Shown one piece after another: positions 1 to 9,979 of a DNA stretch of 64,000 nucleotides. The position numbers and the translations under genes are program-made. Origin of the DNA: Ipomoea triloba. Lineage: Eukaryota > Streptophyta > Magnoliopsida > Solanales > Convolvulaceae. The stretch is from contig NC_044927.1 of assembly GCF_003576645.1 (NCBI RefSeq), positions 19,807,018-19,871,017 on the forward strand, read 5' to 3'. Position 1 is the stretch's first letter, and every line of letters starts with the position of its first letter. Below the pieces are notes generated by a model. That model did no database searches. It had not been told where the DNA came from and saw only the letters and a program-made list of their open reading frames with translations.

Positions 1-413
1 GGTTAATGGTTAAAGGAATCTTGAAAATTCGGTTAACGGTTAATTCGGTTCGAAACGGTCGGTAATCGAATTAACTGAACGGTTAACCGAATTTATATAT
101 ATTATGGATTGAAGATTTGAAGTTATGGATGTTTGGAGTTTATAATTTGTGTTTTTATGTTTATAGTGTTGCTACGGTATTATTTTTGTATATTTTGTTA
201 TGAATTTATTATGATATGTATTTTATTTTAATTGAATTTATTACTTTAGGTGTTATTTTTAAGATTTTAAATTTTAGTTTTTAAAAGTTCGGTTAATCGG
301 TTAGAAACAAAAAATCAGTTTGGTTAATTCGATAACACAAATTTCGGTTCAATTAACGGTTAAAGGTTTAAAAATTTCGGTTAAATCGGTTCGATTAACC
401 GAATGAACACCCT
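1..413. mobile_element. Right end of a hAT-like miniature element, cut by the window edge
   Basis: The stretch is built from short TTCGGTTAA / TTAACCGAA words and ends in CCGAATGAACACCCTA, whose reverse complement TAGGGTGTTCATTCGG looks like a hAT terminal repeat. No protein is encoded. The left terminus and target duplication lie outside the window, so the class is inferred from the terminus and from the complete related-looking element at 1065-1617. Confidence 0.45.
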
Positions 414-1056
414 AAATGGAAGGTCATGAGTTTGAGTTCCAGTGGGGGATAAAGTATTAGATGGGACTAAATTTTTTTGATTAATAAATATAAAGATTTT
501 TATTATAAAAGCAATCAAATTTTCTTTATAATATCCATATCTTTTATATATATTCTAAATAATTCAATCACCATAATTTGAAATAATGACTACGTACGTA
601 CGCGTCTTATTTGCCTGCCAGTGGTTTTTTTTTTTTTTTTTTTTTTGGAAAAAAATGGAAGAGTTATATCTTTATATTTAATTTAATGATATGGGTGTTA
701 AATCAAGTGACATATATAAATATAAAATTTAGTGGTGATTGTGTTACTTGTTTTGACCAACTGATATTATTCGCTGGTTATAGAAAAATGTTTGATAAGT
801 TAGCTGTTAACTCTTAACTAATTATATGTAAAATAACTTATAAGAGCATAAGTGTATTGTGTTATTTAATTAACTCTTAAATTACTTTTACAATGTATTA
901 TTGTTGTTGTTGTTGTTGTTATTAATTATTTTTAATTGTTATTTGTTATTTTATTATTAATAATATTATATAATTATCAAGAAATACTCTAGAATTAATA
1001 TAAATTCAAAGAAATAATTGAATAAACTAAGTTGTTAATAATAATTTAACATAACG
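414..1056. other. AT-rich spacer with a possible SINE scrap and microsatellites
   Basis: Bases 421-455 read GGTCATGAGTTTGAGTTCC, similar to a tRNA-derived SINE B box, but no A box or poly-A tail is evident. There is a poly-T run near 623-646 and a (TTG)n run near 900-922. I see no gene. Confidence 0.35.
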
Positions 1057-1064
1057 GTTAACGC

Positions 1065-1617
1065 TAGGGGTAGGCACTTCGGGATTCGGTTCGGTTTTTT
1101 TCGGTTTCGGTTTCGGTTTCGGTATTACAAAAAATGATACCATTCAATTTTACAATAAAGTTCGGTTCGATTTTGGTTCGGTATGAAACGGTTCGGTTTC
1201 GGTTTGGTATTATTTCGGTTCGAAATTCGGTTCGGTTTAGGATGTTCAATTTTCAACATTTACTAATTTTCCAAACAACACACTGCCAAACAATACATAT
1301 TCGCATAATCCAAAGTCTAAAATATAAATATTACATAAAAACAAAACAATTCAAACACAAAATTAACATAGCAATCCAAATTGTAAAGTAATATCTTGTT
1401 CATCCATCATCCCCTCATCACGGATCAATATTAATTATTATTATTTATTATATATATTTAAAAAATCGAACGGTTTTCGGTTCGGTTCGGTAAAAAACCG
1501 AACCGTTCGATTTCTCTATATTAAGTACCGATCGGTTCTTTCGGTTTATACCGAACCGAACCGAACCGAACCACTTCAGTACGGTTCGGTTTTACCGAAC
1601 CAAAGTGCCCACCCCTA
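1065..1617. mobile_element. Complete non-autonomous hAT element (553 bp) with 8-bp target duplication
   Basis: The element begins TAGGGGTAGGCACTTCGG and ends CCAAAGTGCCCACCCCTA, an imperfect terminal inverted repeat. It is flanked on both sides by GTTAACGC (1057-1064 and 1618-1625), the 8-bp duplication typical of hAT transposition. Subterminal regions are packed with TTCGGT / ACCGAA words in opposite orientations at the two ends. It encodes no transposase, so it would need one in trans. Confidence 0.85.
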
Positions 1618-1625
1618 GTTAACGC

Positions 1626-2498
1626 AATTAAACACACACACACACATGCATAGTGGTATGACCGATAGTCCATTTATATGTCGGACTCTGGGCATGTTCT
1701 ATTGACCCAAAAAAATAAAGAACAAGTTTTGAGTGAACTTGATGCATCGAGTTTGAATATATAGGACACCTTGAATTTTTCTAGAAATTAAAAAGTTGGT
1801 GACTTTTCATGAAAATATGCAATTTGAGATGGAATGCTTCTAGATTTGACACCATTAGCGTATAACATTAAAATGATTAGTTTAAATATATTTCAACTAT
1901 TATATTCTATAGCAATAAATTGTGCAAAAAATTCTTAAAACATAAAAATTATTCAAATTAAATCTTTTTGTCCTATAAACTTCCTTCAAATTTGCTTTGT
2001 GTAGCATGTTTTGAAGATTTGTTACATTCAAAAGTCCATTTCCATTTTTATTTTCCCCAAAACAACCATCATGGTTGGAAATAATGACATTTATGCAACA
2101 TTTTCAAACATGTGCAGCCTCCCCATCTTCCTACCCCTCTATTATTCAACATTACTTCCTAATATTTTCAGCACTCGTGCTTTTTGTATTTATGGTTTTT
2201 AATAATAAAATTCTTAATATTATCGATGTACTTTGAATTGTGATTTTTTTTTTTTTAAGACAAAGGAAATATGTAGTGTGTAACTAAAGCATGATATGAA
2301 ATGGCCAATTGTTTTCGAATAGAATAAAGGAGAAGGCAATTCCCATGCAAAAACAAACAAGATTGCTACCTAAATTGTTTTAGATTGCCGATAATGATAT
2401 GATGGTCCATGAATTAATTTACCGGTGGTGGCCTGTTGACCACAGGTCAAATATATACCCTTCATTCCTGGACTACTTTTGTTGTCAAGTTTTAGACC
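1626..2498. other. Intergenic, no gene seen
   Basis: AT-rich sequence with a short (CA)n run near 1631-1645 and a poly-T run near 2247-2257. I find no coding evidence or repeat termini. Confidence 0.4.
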
Positions 2499-2605
2499 CC
2501 CCCCCCCCCCCCCCCAAAAAAATTNNNNNNNNNNNNNNNNNNNNNNNNNNNNNNNNNNNNNNNNNNNNNNNNNNNNNNNNNNNNNNNNNNCCCCCCCCCC
2601 CCCTC
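2499..2605. other. Assembly gap: 66 Ns inside a poly-C tract
   Basis: A run of about 17 C is followed by an A-run, 66 Ns (2525-2590), another run of C and an A-run. The gap lies in a homopolymer that short reads resolve poorly. This is the only sized gap in the window; the others are single Ns. Confidence 0.9.
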
Positions 2606-2631
2606 CAAAAAAAAAGTTTGATCTACTAAGT

Positions 2632-2664
<33 letters not shown>

Positions 2665-2905
2665 GCATAAAATTTTGTTTTATTTGAAAATTTTAATAAA
2701 TTGAAGGAAAAATAGAAATACAATTATTTATATATTTATTTAATTTAACAAATAGATAATGAAGATTGCAAAAATAAAAATAAAATTGGAGAATTGAAGT
2801 AGACGTAACATATCATATGTTTAATAAATAAATTTTCAATATATTAAAAATAAATATTTAATATATTAAAATAAATTTTATATTAGTAGATCACCTGACA
2901 ATATA
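2606..2905. other. AT-rich spacer with (AT)n microsatellite
   Basis: An (AT)n run lies at about 2646-2664. The remainder is AT-rich, with no open frame or repeat terminus that I can support. Confidence 0.35.
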
Positions 2906-3702
2906 GACAGGAATGGAATATCATTCCCGAGAATAGACCTATTATAGTATTTGGTTTGTCCTTTTATTCATGGGAATAGTATTCCTGGGAATGAGCTATA
3001 TTCCCTTTGTAGGGGAATAGCCATTCGTAGGGGACCCCTTAGTATTATTTATTCCCAAATATTTGAGAATAGCTTTTATACTATAATTAATACCAAAAAT
3101 ACTCTTTTGTATTATAATCCTTATATATAATATTTATTTATATATTAAAAATGTAATTAATTAAATATATTCATTTATATAATACATTATATTTGTTGAA
3201 GCTAAGTATATATATATACATAAATTCATTAGTAGCAGCAACAACAACAATAGTAGTAGTAGCAGTAGTAATAGTAGCAGTAGCAGTAGCAGTAGCAGTA
3301 TCAGTAGTAGTAGTAGCAGCAGCAGTAGTAGTAGTAGCAGCAGCAGTAGTACAAAATTATAATTATTATTATAATAATAATAATAATTATTATTATTATT
3401 ATTATATACACATATTTTTGTTTATATCCGTATAGACATAGGGTAGATTAGCATTCTTAGAATTTTATTCATTCACAATTTCTATATTTTCATACATAAT
3501 TTATATTTTTTTCATATAATAATAATAATAATAATAATAATTTGTATAGGGACATTTATGTCTTTTAAACACATATTCCATTTATAATTCTTAAATCAAC
3601 CAAACACTGAAATTACATTCTTAAAGTCTATTATTTCAGTGAACCAAAACAATATAATACTATTCATATTCCCTTACAATTCATTCAGTGAACCAAACAT
3701 GC
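2906..3702. repeat. Probable miniature inverted-repeat element holding a trinucleotide microsatellite
   Basis: The left side contains GTATTTGGTTTGTCC and repeated GGGAATA words. The right side contains CAGTGAACCAAACATGC and ATTCCC words, giving a loose inverted arrangement with the TTTGGTT / AACCAAA termini common in Tourist-like elements. Exact ends and target duplication are not clear. A compound (GTA/GCA)n and (TAA)n microsatellite occupies 3224-3405. Confidence 0.35.
3224..3405. repeat. Compound trinucleotide microsatellite (GTA/GCA/TAA)
   Basis: About 130 bp of GTAGTAGCAGTAGCAG-type triplets passes into TAA/TTA triplets. Any open frame through it (alanine/valine, then tyrosine/asparagine) is a translation of the repeat, not a gene. 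Confidence 0.85.
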
Positions 3703-4986
3703 TAAAGTATATAATGATATATAAATTTAACATCTTACTCATGTCAACTATTATGTAGTGTGATGACACCTCTCTTACCATTCCAAATTGGTGGTTACAA
3801 CTTACACTCGAACCGCAATAGTAGGGGCATTGATTCTTTACCATGAAAAAGATTGATAAAATATAGAACAAATACTACTTAGTAAAGAATCATTCATGTT
3901 AAAAAAAATTCTCACTCAGAAAACTTAAATCTATACCCAAATTAAAAATAGACCCAACTCAAAACATTGCCTCGAAATAACTATTTAAAAATATTTTAAA
4001 ACATTTACTAATATAGTGTGATCACTCATGACTCGTCCGTCAGTCATAAATCCATGATTCTACTGGTGGCCGGGCAGGAAATGGATAAACAATTAAACAC
4101 GAGGCCGGCCGGTATGTATGATCGAGAAGAATTGCAGATTAAGGTGCTACGTGGGCTCGCATTCTGATGTAGTTAGTGTATGTAGGCTGAGATAGCTAGA
4201 TAGGCACCTGTCTCTCTCTCTCTATATATATATATGATATGATATGGGTTGGGGGCTGGGGCTCCGTAAGGAATCATCATTATCATCATCTTCGATCAAT
4301 TCTTCATTCTGCCCTATATATGCTCGCTCGCTCGCTCGCGCGCTTCTCGAGCATCATTAATCAATTAATCCAACGTTAGTTTGTTCCAGGTGGCCGCTAA
4401 CAACATTAATATTATCCTTAATTACCTTTTTACCCTTTTAATCTGTTGAATGACCTAGCTACCTAATCTTGAGTTCACACATATATACGTATCTGCTTAT
4501 CTGGAACAATATAATGATGGAACCTCAGCTAGACATGATATTCGTAAACATGGATACATGGAATCCGCCGGCCTCTAATTATATTATAAAAGTTACGACG
4601 ACTATGCATGCATGCATGCTTCTCAGCTCCATCTTAACTTGCAAGGAAAGTATGTAAGATAGATGTTCAGTTCAATTCATACCAACTATATGTATTATTA
4701 TTCATCGTTTTTGTTTTGCATGCATTTATGATCCTCGATCGATCTGCGTAATGTCAATCTCTTTTTGGGACATACTGTAACGCAAATTATGTCATATGGA
4801 AACGTAAACACCTGCCCCCATAGCTCTTCCTTTTGTAGATAGATGATTGAGTAGTCCTTGACTACCTATATATAGAATTTGCGCGAGTATTTCTTGTTTT
4901 GTCTCTCACTTATGTTCAACTCTCGGTGTATGAGGAATGGATGTAAGCAATAAGAGGATTCTGGACCTTAAATAACCACATGTGAC
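3703..4986. other. Less repetitive intergenic stretch with pyrimidine, TA and CTCG runs
   Basis: The base composition is more balanced than in the flanks. It contains (TC)n followed by (TA)n at about 4211-4236 and a (CTCG)n run at about 4322-4340. No reading frame looks coding. It may be low-copy DNA near a gene, but nothing here identifies one. Confidence 0.3.
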
Positions 4987-5393
4987 AACCCGTTTAGTTC
5001 ATTGAAAAATATTTGAAGAGAAATAGAATTGAAATTCCATTGAAAATAAATTCCAGGAAAATGAATTATATTCCATTATTTGATTGGTGGAAAAGAAATT
5101 ATTAGGAATATGAATTCTAGTTTGGAATTATAAAGATTGATGAGTATAAAGATAATTATACCCCTACACAATAATAACAACAACAACAATAATGGTAATT
5201 AAGAAAAATTAGTTAGGGTATAATTGTCCTACTTGTTTTCCATGGAAAACAAAATATCAAGGGGAAGCCATGAAAAATGTTTTTCCACATTTTTGATAAA
5301 AATATTTTCCATTAACCAAACAAAGGAAAAACCAGTTTTTTCTCAAATTTCATAGAAAACATTTTACAATGAACCAAACATTCTTGGTAGTTA
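4987..5393. repeat. Foldback / Tourist-like miniature element
   Basis: The left end has CCCGTTTAGTTCATTG and the right end CAATGAACCAAACATTC, which are inverted with respect to each other. Internal words (GGAAAA, TTCCATTG and their complements) also mirror. I could not fix the target duplication. Confidence 0.45.
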
Positions 5394-5546
5394 TATGTAA
5401 TTAGGTCTCATAAATCCTAACCAGACTCCTAGTCATAAATGAAGTCTAGTTATTAGTGTTGCACCATATAACAATCACTTAATATTATCATAACTTATCA
5501 TAATGTTATAATAATAATAATTAATAGTTAATAGGAAAAGGTTACA
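5394..5546 (-). mobile_element. Start of the 3' LTR of the old minus-strand Copia element
   Basis: Read on the minus strand, a purine-rich tract AAGTGGGAGAA (5547-5557) is followed directly by TGTAACC, the expected order of polypurine tract then LTR start downstream of pol. The far end of the LTR is not resolved; it may run into the foldback repeat at 4987-5393. Confidence 0.4.
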
Positions 5547-5803
5547 TTCTCCCACTTGGTACAAACATCATAATCCAAGAATAGAAAGACTACGCCAACC
5601 ATAGTGATATATTCTCCTTAATACGAGTAGTATCAATTATGACCAAATGCAAACTGCCCTTGAGCACTTAATTAGGAAAGAAAGTTTAATGAAACAAACC
5701 CTATGTTCATTTCAAGTCCAACTGAAGTACATTTTCTCAATAATATAAAGCAAAATAAAGGTGTACACACTTAAGTGAGAAAAATGTCTGAATGCAAAAA
5801 GAA

Positions 5804-6600
5804 TTATTTTATTGAAACTAAATGTATATACAAATTACAAATTAAATTGGGCAAAAGTCCCATTTTCTGAACCAAATCTTTAAATTTAAATGGAGACATG
5901 TCTTTAGTCAAGAGATCTGCTAAAATCAACTCAGTACTAATGTGCTCAATGACCACCGTTTTATCTTTAACATGCTCCCTAATGGCTAAGAACTTGATGT
6001 CGACTGCAGCTGAGTTGTCACGATAGAGTTTCAATGGCTTAGATATAAAGTTCATAACTCTAAGCCAAGAGATAAAATTCTTTAGCAACACAGCTTATGA
6101 AGTAACCTCAAAACAGGAAACGAACTCGGCTTCCATGGTAGAAGTAGCTATTATGGTATGTTTAACACTTCTCCATGAGATAGCCCCACTGGCCATGATA
6201 AAGACGTACCCTGAAGTTGATCTTTGAGAATCAACACAGCCAGTAAAGTCTGCATCATAATATCCGACAACATCAAAGATGTCCGTCTGCCTAAACTCAA
6301 GCATGTAACCCTTGGTTCCTTTTAGATACCTTAGAACCCTATTCACATATATCTAGTGGTCTAAACTCGAATTTGGCAGATAACGTCCTAGCATCCCGAC
6401 CGCAAAAGCAATGTTCGGCATTGTACAAACTTGAATATATCCAAGACACCCAACCACTGCAACATAAGGAATGTTCTTCATGGATTCTTTCTCCACTCAT
6501 TTTCTAGACACTAGTCCAAACTAAATTTGTCTCCTTTTGCTATGGGAGCAACGTTAGGTGAACAATTTTGCATCTGAAATCTTAACTTTACTTATATAGT
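5804..6600 (-). pseudogene. pol: Old Copia element, RNase H region (broken)
   Basis: Translation of the minus strand gives Copia RNase H sequence: an RVLRYLKGT motif, then YYDADFTGC, RSTSGYVF and TMEAEFVSC, followed by HVKDKTVVIEH and LADLLTK near the C-terminus. Upstream (6421-6600) continues with MKNIPYVAVVGCLGYIQ, equivalent to the segment just after the reverse transcriptase domain. The frame breaks near 6095 and again near 6500, so it cannot make a working protein. Its partner pieces are at 7925-8208 and 29357-30300. A further insertion at about 6601-7924 separates the first two pieces. Confidence 0.85.
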
Positions 6601-7924
6601 GAAGAGCGGTATTGTGTGGGGGTTGATTCGTCAAAAGATATTTATGATAAAACGGAAAGTCTGTGACTCCCCGAGCGTCGGTCTCGAATGAGGGACGTGG
6701 AGGTGTGTCAAACGTTCGGGAGTTTACTTGATTGAATTATGCATAGGATTCGAGTGTGGTGAAGGATGGATTTGTGAGTGAGAGTAGTTCATTGGTTGGT
6801 TTGAGTGCAAGAGAGTAGTAAAGTAAAAGTGATTTTGGAATGTGTAAAAGGGGTAGGGATTGGATAGTGTTCATGAATATTGCGTAGTGAGTGTCTAAGG
6901 TCATGGATTAGGATTGCTAGGATATTGTCTATTCAAGAGTGTGTTGTCTTAGTCCTTTTCCACCCTTTGTGTACTAAGGCTTCTTTGACTTAGGAGTGCC
7001 TTCAAGCATCCAAAGTTCTAAGAGGAATTTTATCAAACACTTAAGCTACACACTATCCTACTATTCTTAAGAAGTCCATAGGAACTTTGATTGTGTCAAG
7101 CTTCAAATCCTAACTCTAATCAAAGACATGAAAGAGTCAAGAGCTCAATCTCTCATCTAGATTGGCCAAATCCAAACAAGATCTCATCAAAACAACAATC
7201 AAAAGACAAGAATAGATAAACTATCAACACAAACTCATAGATCCAAGATATAGAAATAAGATCATCACAAAAGCAATATTCAATCACACAATCCAAATCC
7301 CTAGACTAAATTAGCTACTCATAATATGAAATGCAAGCAAAAGCTAATTTAATCCAAGAACAAGATAGCTAAAATTATAGAAATGAAATAGAGATCACCT
7401 AGAGAGAAGAAGATCTTCAATCCAAGCTTGTTGTCTTCTACAATGGAGATTGATCTAATCTAAAAACTAAGAAAAATGGAGAGAGTTCTCCAAAGAAAAA
7501 ACTAAGAAAAGGAAAACTAATTTTATGGGCTCCCCCCTTGAAAAATTCATCAAAGGGGTTTAAATAGTCTCCGAAATGGCAACCCTAGCTGAAATTCGCG
7601 CATCACAGTCTCCACGCCTCTCACACGCGTGTGAGCGTGCGTGGGAAGCTTTTGGAAAGTTTTCACACCTGCTCACACGCGTGTGGCCTTCCAGATGGGT
7701 CCTCCGGGGCTCCGCTCTTGCCTGGTTTGCTCTTTAAGCTCATCTTTTGGTCCTATTTGCTCCCGGGGCTCCTGTTTTACTTCTTTTAAGCTAAAAGTAG
7801 CTTCCGTGCATTAGTTAGTGATTTTCAAGCATTTACGCACATAATTTACCAAGTAAGGATGCTATAGACGCGACAACATACCCTAAAATGTGCCTGAAAT
7901 AAGGGTATCTCGGAGTCTTATCAT
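6601..7924. mobile_element. Unidentified 1.3-kb insertion inside the old Copia pol
   Basis: Copia pol coding stops at about 6600 and resumes near 7925. The intervening DNA has no Copia homology that I can see and is less AT-rich in parts (7560-7760 carries CACACGCGTGTG-type words). Imperfect CTTATAT / CTTATCATAT strings flank it and may be a target duplication. CTCCCCGAGCG at 6669 faintly resembles a retrotransposon primer-site neighbourhood on the minus strand, so a partial gypsy LTR is one possibility. Class unknown. Confidence 0.45.
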
Positions 7925-8208
7925 ATAGGTTTATTGAGATAAACCTAGTATACCCTGAGACCTATCTCTATGAATTTTAATGTCAATAAGATAAGAGGCA
8001 TCACCCATATCCTTCGTATCAAAGTTCTAAGAAAGAAATTGTTTCACATCACGAAGCATCTCATTGGTGGCAAGTAAGATCTCACCAATATATAAAACAA
8101 GATAACATACTTGATTCCCTCTCACCTTTTGGTATATACAGTGATCTAGGGGATTTTCAACGAAACCAAATGAAGAAATTACACCATCGAACTTAATATA
8201 CCACTGAC
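7925..8208 (-). pseudogene. pol: Old Copia element, C-terminal part of reverse transcriptase
   Basis: On the minus strand, reading from 8208 downward, the frame gives WYIKFDGVISSFGF and later YLVLY, then KDMGDASYLIDIKIHRDRS, which are standard Copia reverse-transcriptase segments after the KQA.RQW motif. An in-frame stop and shifts are present. Its immediate upstream codons lie 21 kb away at 29357, on the other side of the young Copia insertion. Confidence 0.8.
8204..8208. repeat. 5-bp target-site duplication CTGAC, left copy
   Basis: CTGAC directly precedes the LTR start TGTTAGGAAC. The same five bases directly follow the right LTR end ACCAACA at 29352-29356. This shows that the two outermost LTR ends belong to one insertion. 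Confidence 0.9.
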
Positions 8209-8432
8209 TGTTAGGAACATACTGTAATAGGTTTTGATGATACCAAATGTAATGTTCAATCCCCTAAGTCTCGATAGATAGGAAATATATGTAAGTTCGA
8301 CAAGTAAACTAAGAGCGAAAATACAACCGGGTAATTGAGCTCAACTCGGAAAATATTTAAGCTTAAGGTGAACTTGTTTGAACATCTTAGAAGTTTCGTG
8401 TTGTAAGCTTATAGATAGATCAGAAGAAGGCA

Positions 8433-8570
8433 CGAGACATCACTGGAGGAATAAGGGTCTGCGAGACATCAACTAAGTCTCAAGACATAAGCAGAGTTCG
8501 AGAGATGGAATCTCTCGAAACATCAATCCAGTTCGAGACATGAGATCGAGACATCAAGTAGTCGAGACAT
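8433..8570 (+). promoter_or_regulatory. Cluster of CGAGACAT words in the LTR U3 region
   Basis: CGAGACAT occurs at 8433, 8462, 8534, 8547 and 8563, with near-matches CAAGACAT and CGAAACAT between them. The cluster lies about 470-600 bp upstream of the TATA box at 9031. Short repeated words in U3 act as enhancers in some plant Copia elements (for example Tnt1); a role here is inference. Confidence 0.5.
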
Positions 8571-9030
8571 CAATTTTTGGTCTCGATAGACTAACACTTC
8601 TCCAATGAACTGAACGGCAATTAACACGCATAGATAAAGTAATATAAGTTTGGAGAAATAGAATATCATGGAGATAAAATATTAAGGAGGTGCTGACAGA
8701 GTATTATGGGAAAATAGAACAGCCGGAAGTGGATGCCACGTCAGAACTCCACAACCAACGGATAGAAGATGCACCAATCAGAGGTCGGTCTTATTCCCTA
8801 AAACGAGGATCAATGGGAATATAAAAAGAGTAACTTTTACCAAAAGAAGTAAGTGGAGTATGGACTCAAGATAGTGGAATATGCGATATTCACTACAAAA
8901 CAAAAGGTTCAAGTTACAATACTACCACTCCATGAAACATGCTAAAAATATGCAAGTCCCATGATCGGCATGGGAGACAGATTTCAAACGGAATAATTTT
9001 CCCTCCAACGGAATTATTCCTCAACTCTCA

Positions 9031-9039
9031 TATATAAGG
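9031..9039 (+). promoter_or_regulatory. TATA box of the LTR promoter
   Basis: TATATAAGG follows AACTCTCA and is the best TATA-like string in the LTR. The same string is kept in both full-length 3' LTR copies. Transcription would start about 30 bp downstream. Confidence 0.6.
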
Positions 9040-9869
9040 ACGTGAAGACACAAATTCAAAAAGGTTCGAAAAAATTCAAGCTATCATAAGAGGTGTTTAG
9101 TTCAAACGTTCAAAAGTGCAAGTGCTTAATCTGGAATATCATACTTGATATTCATAACAGCGAGAAAACACATCTTAGTGTTTTGAGAGAGTTACAAAGC
9201 TTAAACTACTACACATCTAGAAGGTGACCGAAGCTGCACTACAAGGAAGATTATCCAACGAAAGCTTTTGGTCAGATTGGAGATTGTTACACACAACCTG
9301 TGACAACCGGAACAACCTTGCTTTGGAGAAGGCAAGAAGAGGTGGAGTAACCTGGGAGCTGTCTTGTGAAGATCCTGAGGCTTGAGGCGGGCTTGTTGAT
9401 CAAAGCTCAAGTGCTCGAGAGGTGGAGTAACAAGAAGCGGGGCGAAAAACCTGAGGAATGAGGCGGGCTTCGTGATCAAAGCTCAAGCGCTCGATATTGT
9501 ACTAAAAAGGGAAGTTTTAGTGCAATCCTTCTAGGGAGTTTCTAGAAGAAGAGTGGACGTAGGCGGGTTGGCCGAACCACTTAAAAATCTCTCTCGCAGT
9601 TACTTTCTGTTTTTACCTCTCGCTAACTATCTCTCGAACTGCACAGCATATAACCACACTTCTCGAACTAACTCAAACTCGTGCAAATTAAAAGGGGATA
9701 ACTTTTCCGCTGCGCATAAAACTTTGTCTTCATCTTGTGAGGTATCGAACCTAAACATCCTAAGTCCAATACACACGAGAGGTCGAAAAAGATTTACAAA
9801 AATCTTATACAAGTCTATTCACCCCCCCCCCCCTCTAGACTTGTACCCCATCCCCTTGGGACCAACAAT

Positions 9870-9881
9870 TGGTATCAGAGC
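9870..9881 (+). other. Primer-binding site complementary to tRNA-Met
   Basis: TGGTATCAGAGC begins two bases after the 5' LTR end. It is the standard primer site of plant Copia elements, complementary to the 3' end of initiator tRNA-Met, where reverse transcription starts. Confidence 0.92.
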
Positions 9882-9979
9882 AAGTTCTCTGATCGATATA
9901 AACCTTTGTTTATATTGCCTAGAGATCCTTCTTTGAAAAATCTTTTAAAAAGTTTTTAAAGCACGAGATAATTTTCAAT

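Larger units (their letters stand above)
8209..9867 (+). repeat. 5' LTR of the giant Copia element (1,659 bp)
   Basis: Starts TGTTAGGAACATAC and ends CTTGGGACCAACA. A TATA-like TATATAAGG lies at 9031-9039, about 820 bp from the left end, a plausible core promoter. By eye I count about 17 substitutions against the 3' LTR at 25671-27296 plus 29309-29351, roughly 1%. Open frames inside the LTR on either strand have no protein resemblance and I treat them as chance. Confidence 0.9.

Noticed and set aside
3193..3435. Valine/alanine-rich frame
   Set aside because: Translation of a GTA/GCA microsatellite.
4320..4660. microRNA precursor or gene start near the TC/TA and CTCG runs
   Set aside because: No known mature microRNA word or long stem was seen, and no coding frame follows.
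9201..9936. Open frames inside the 5' LTR (and the same frames in the 3' LTR copies)
   Set aside because: No family resemblance, and they are not retained as coding in the diverged LTR at 16342. They are treated as chance.
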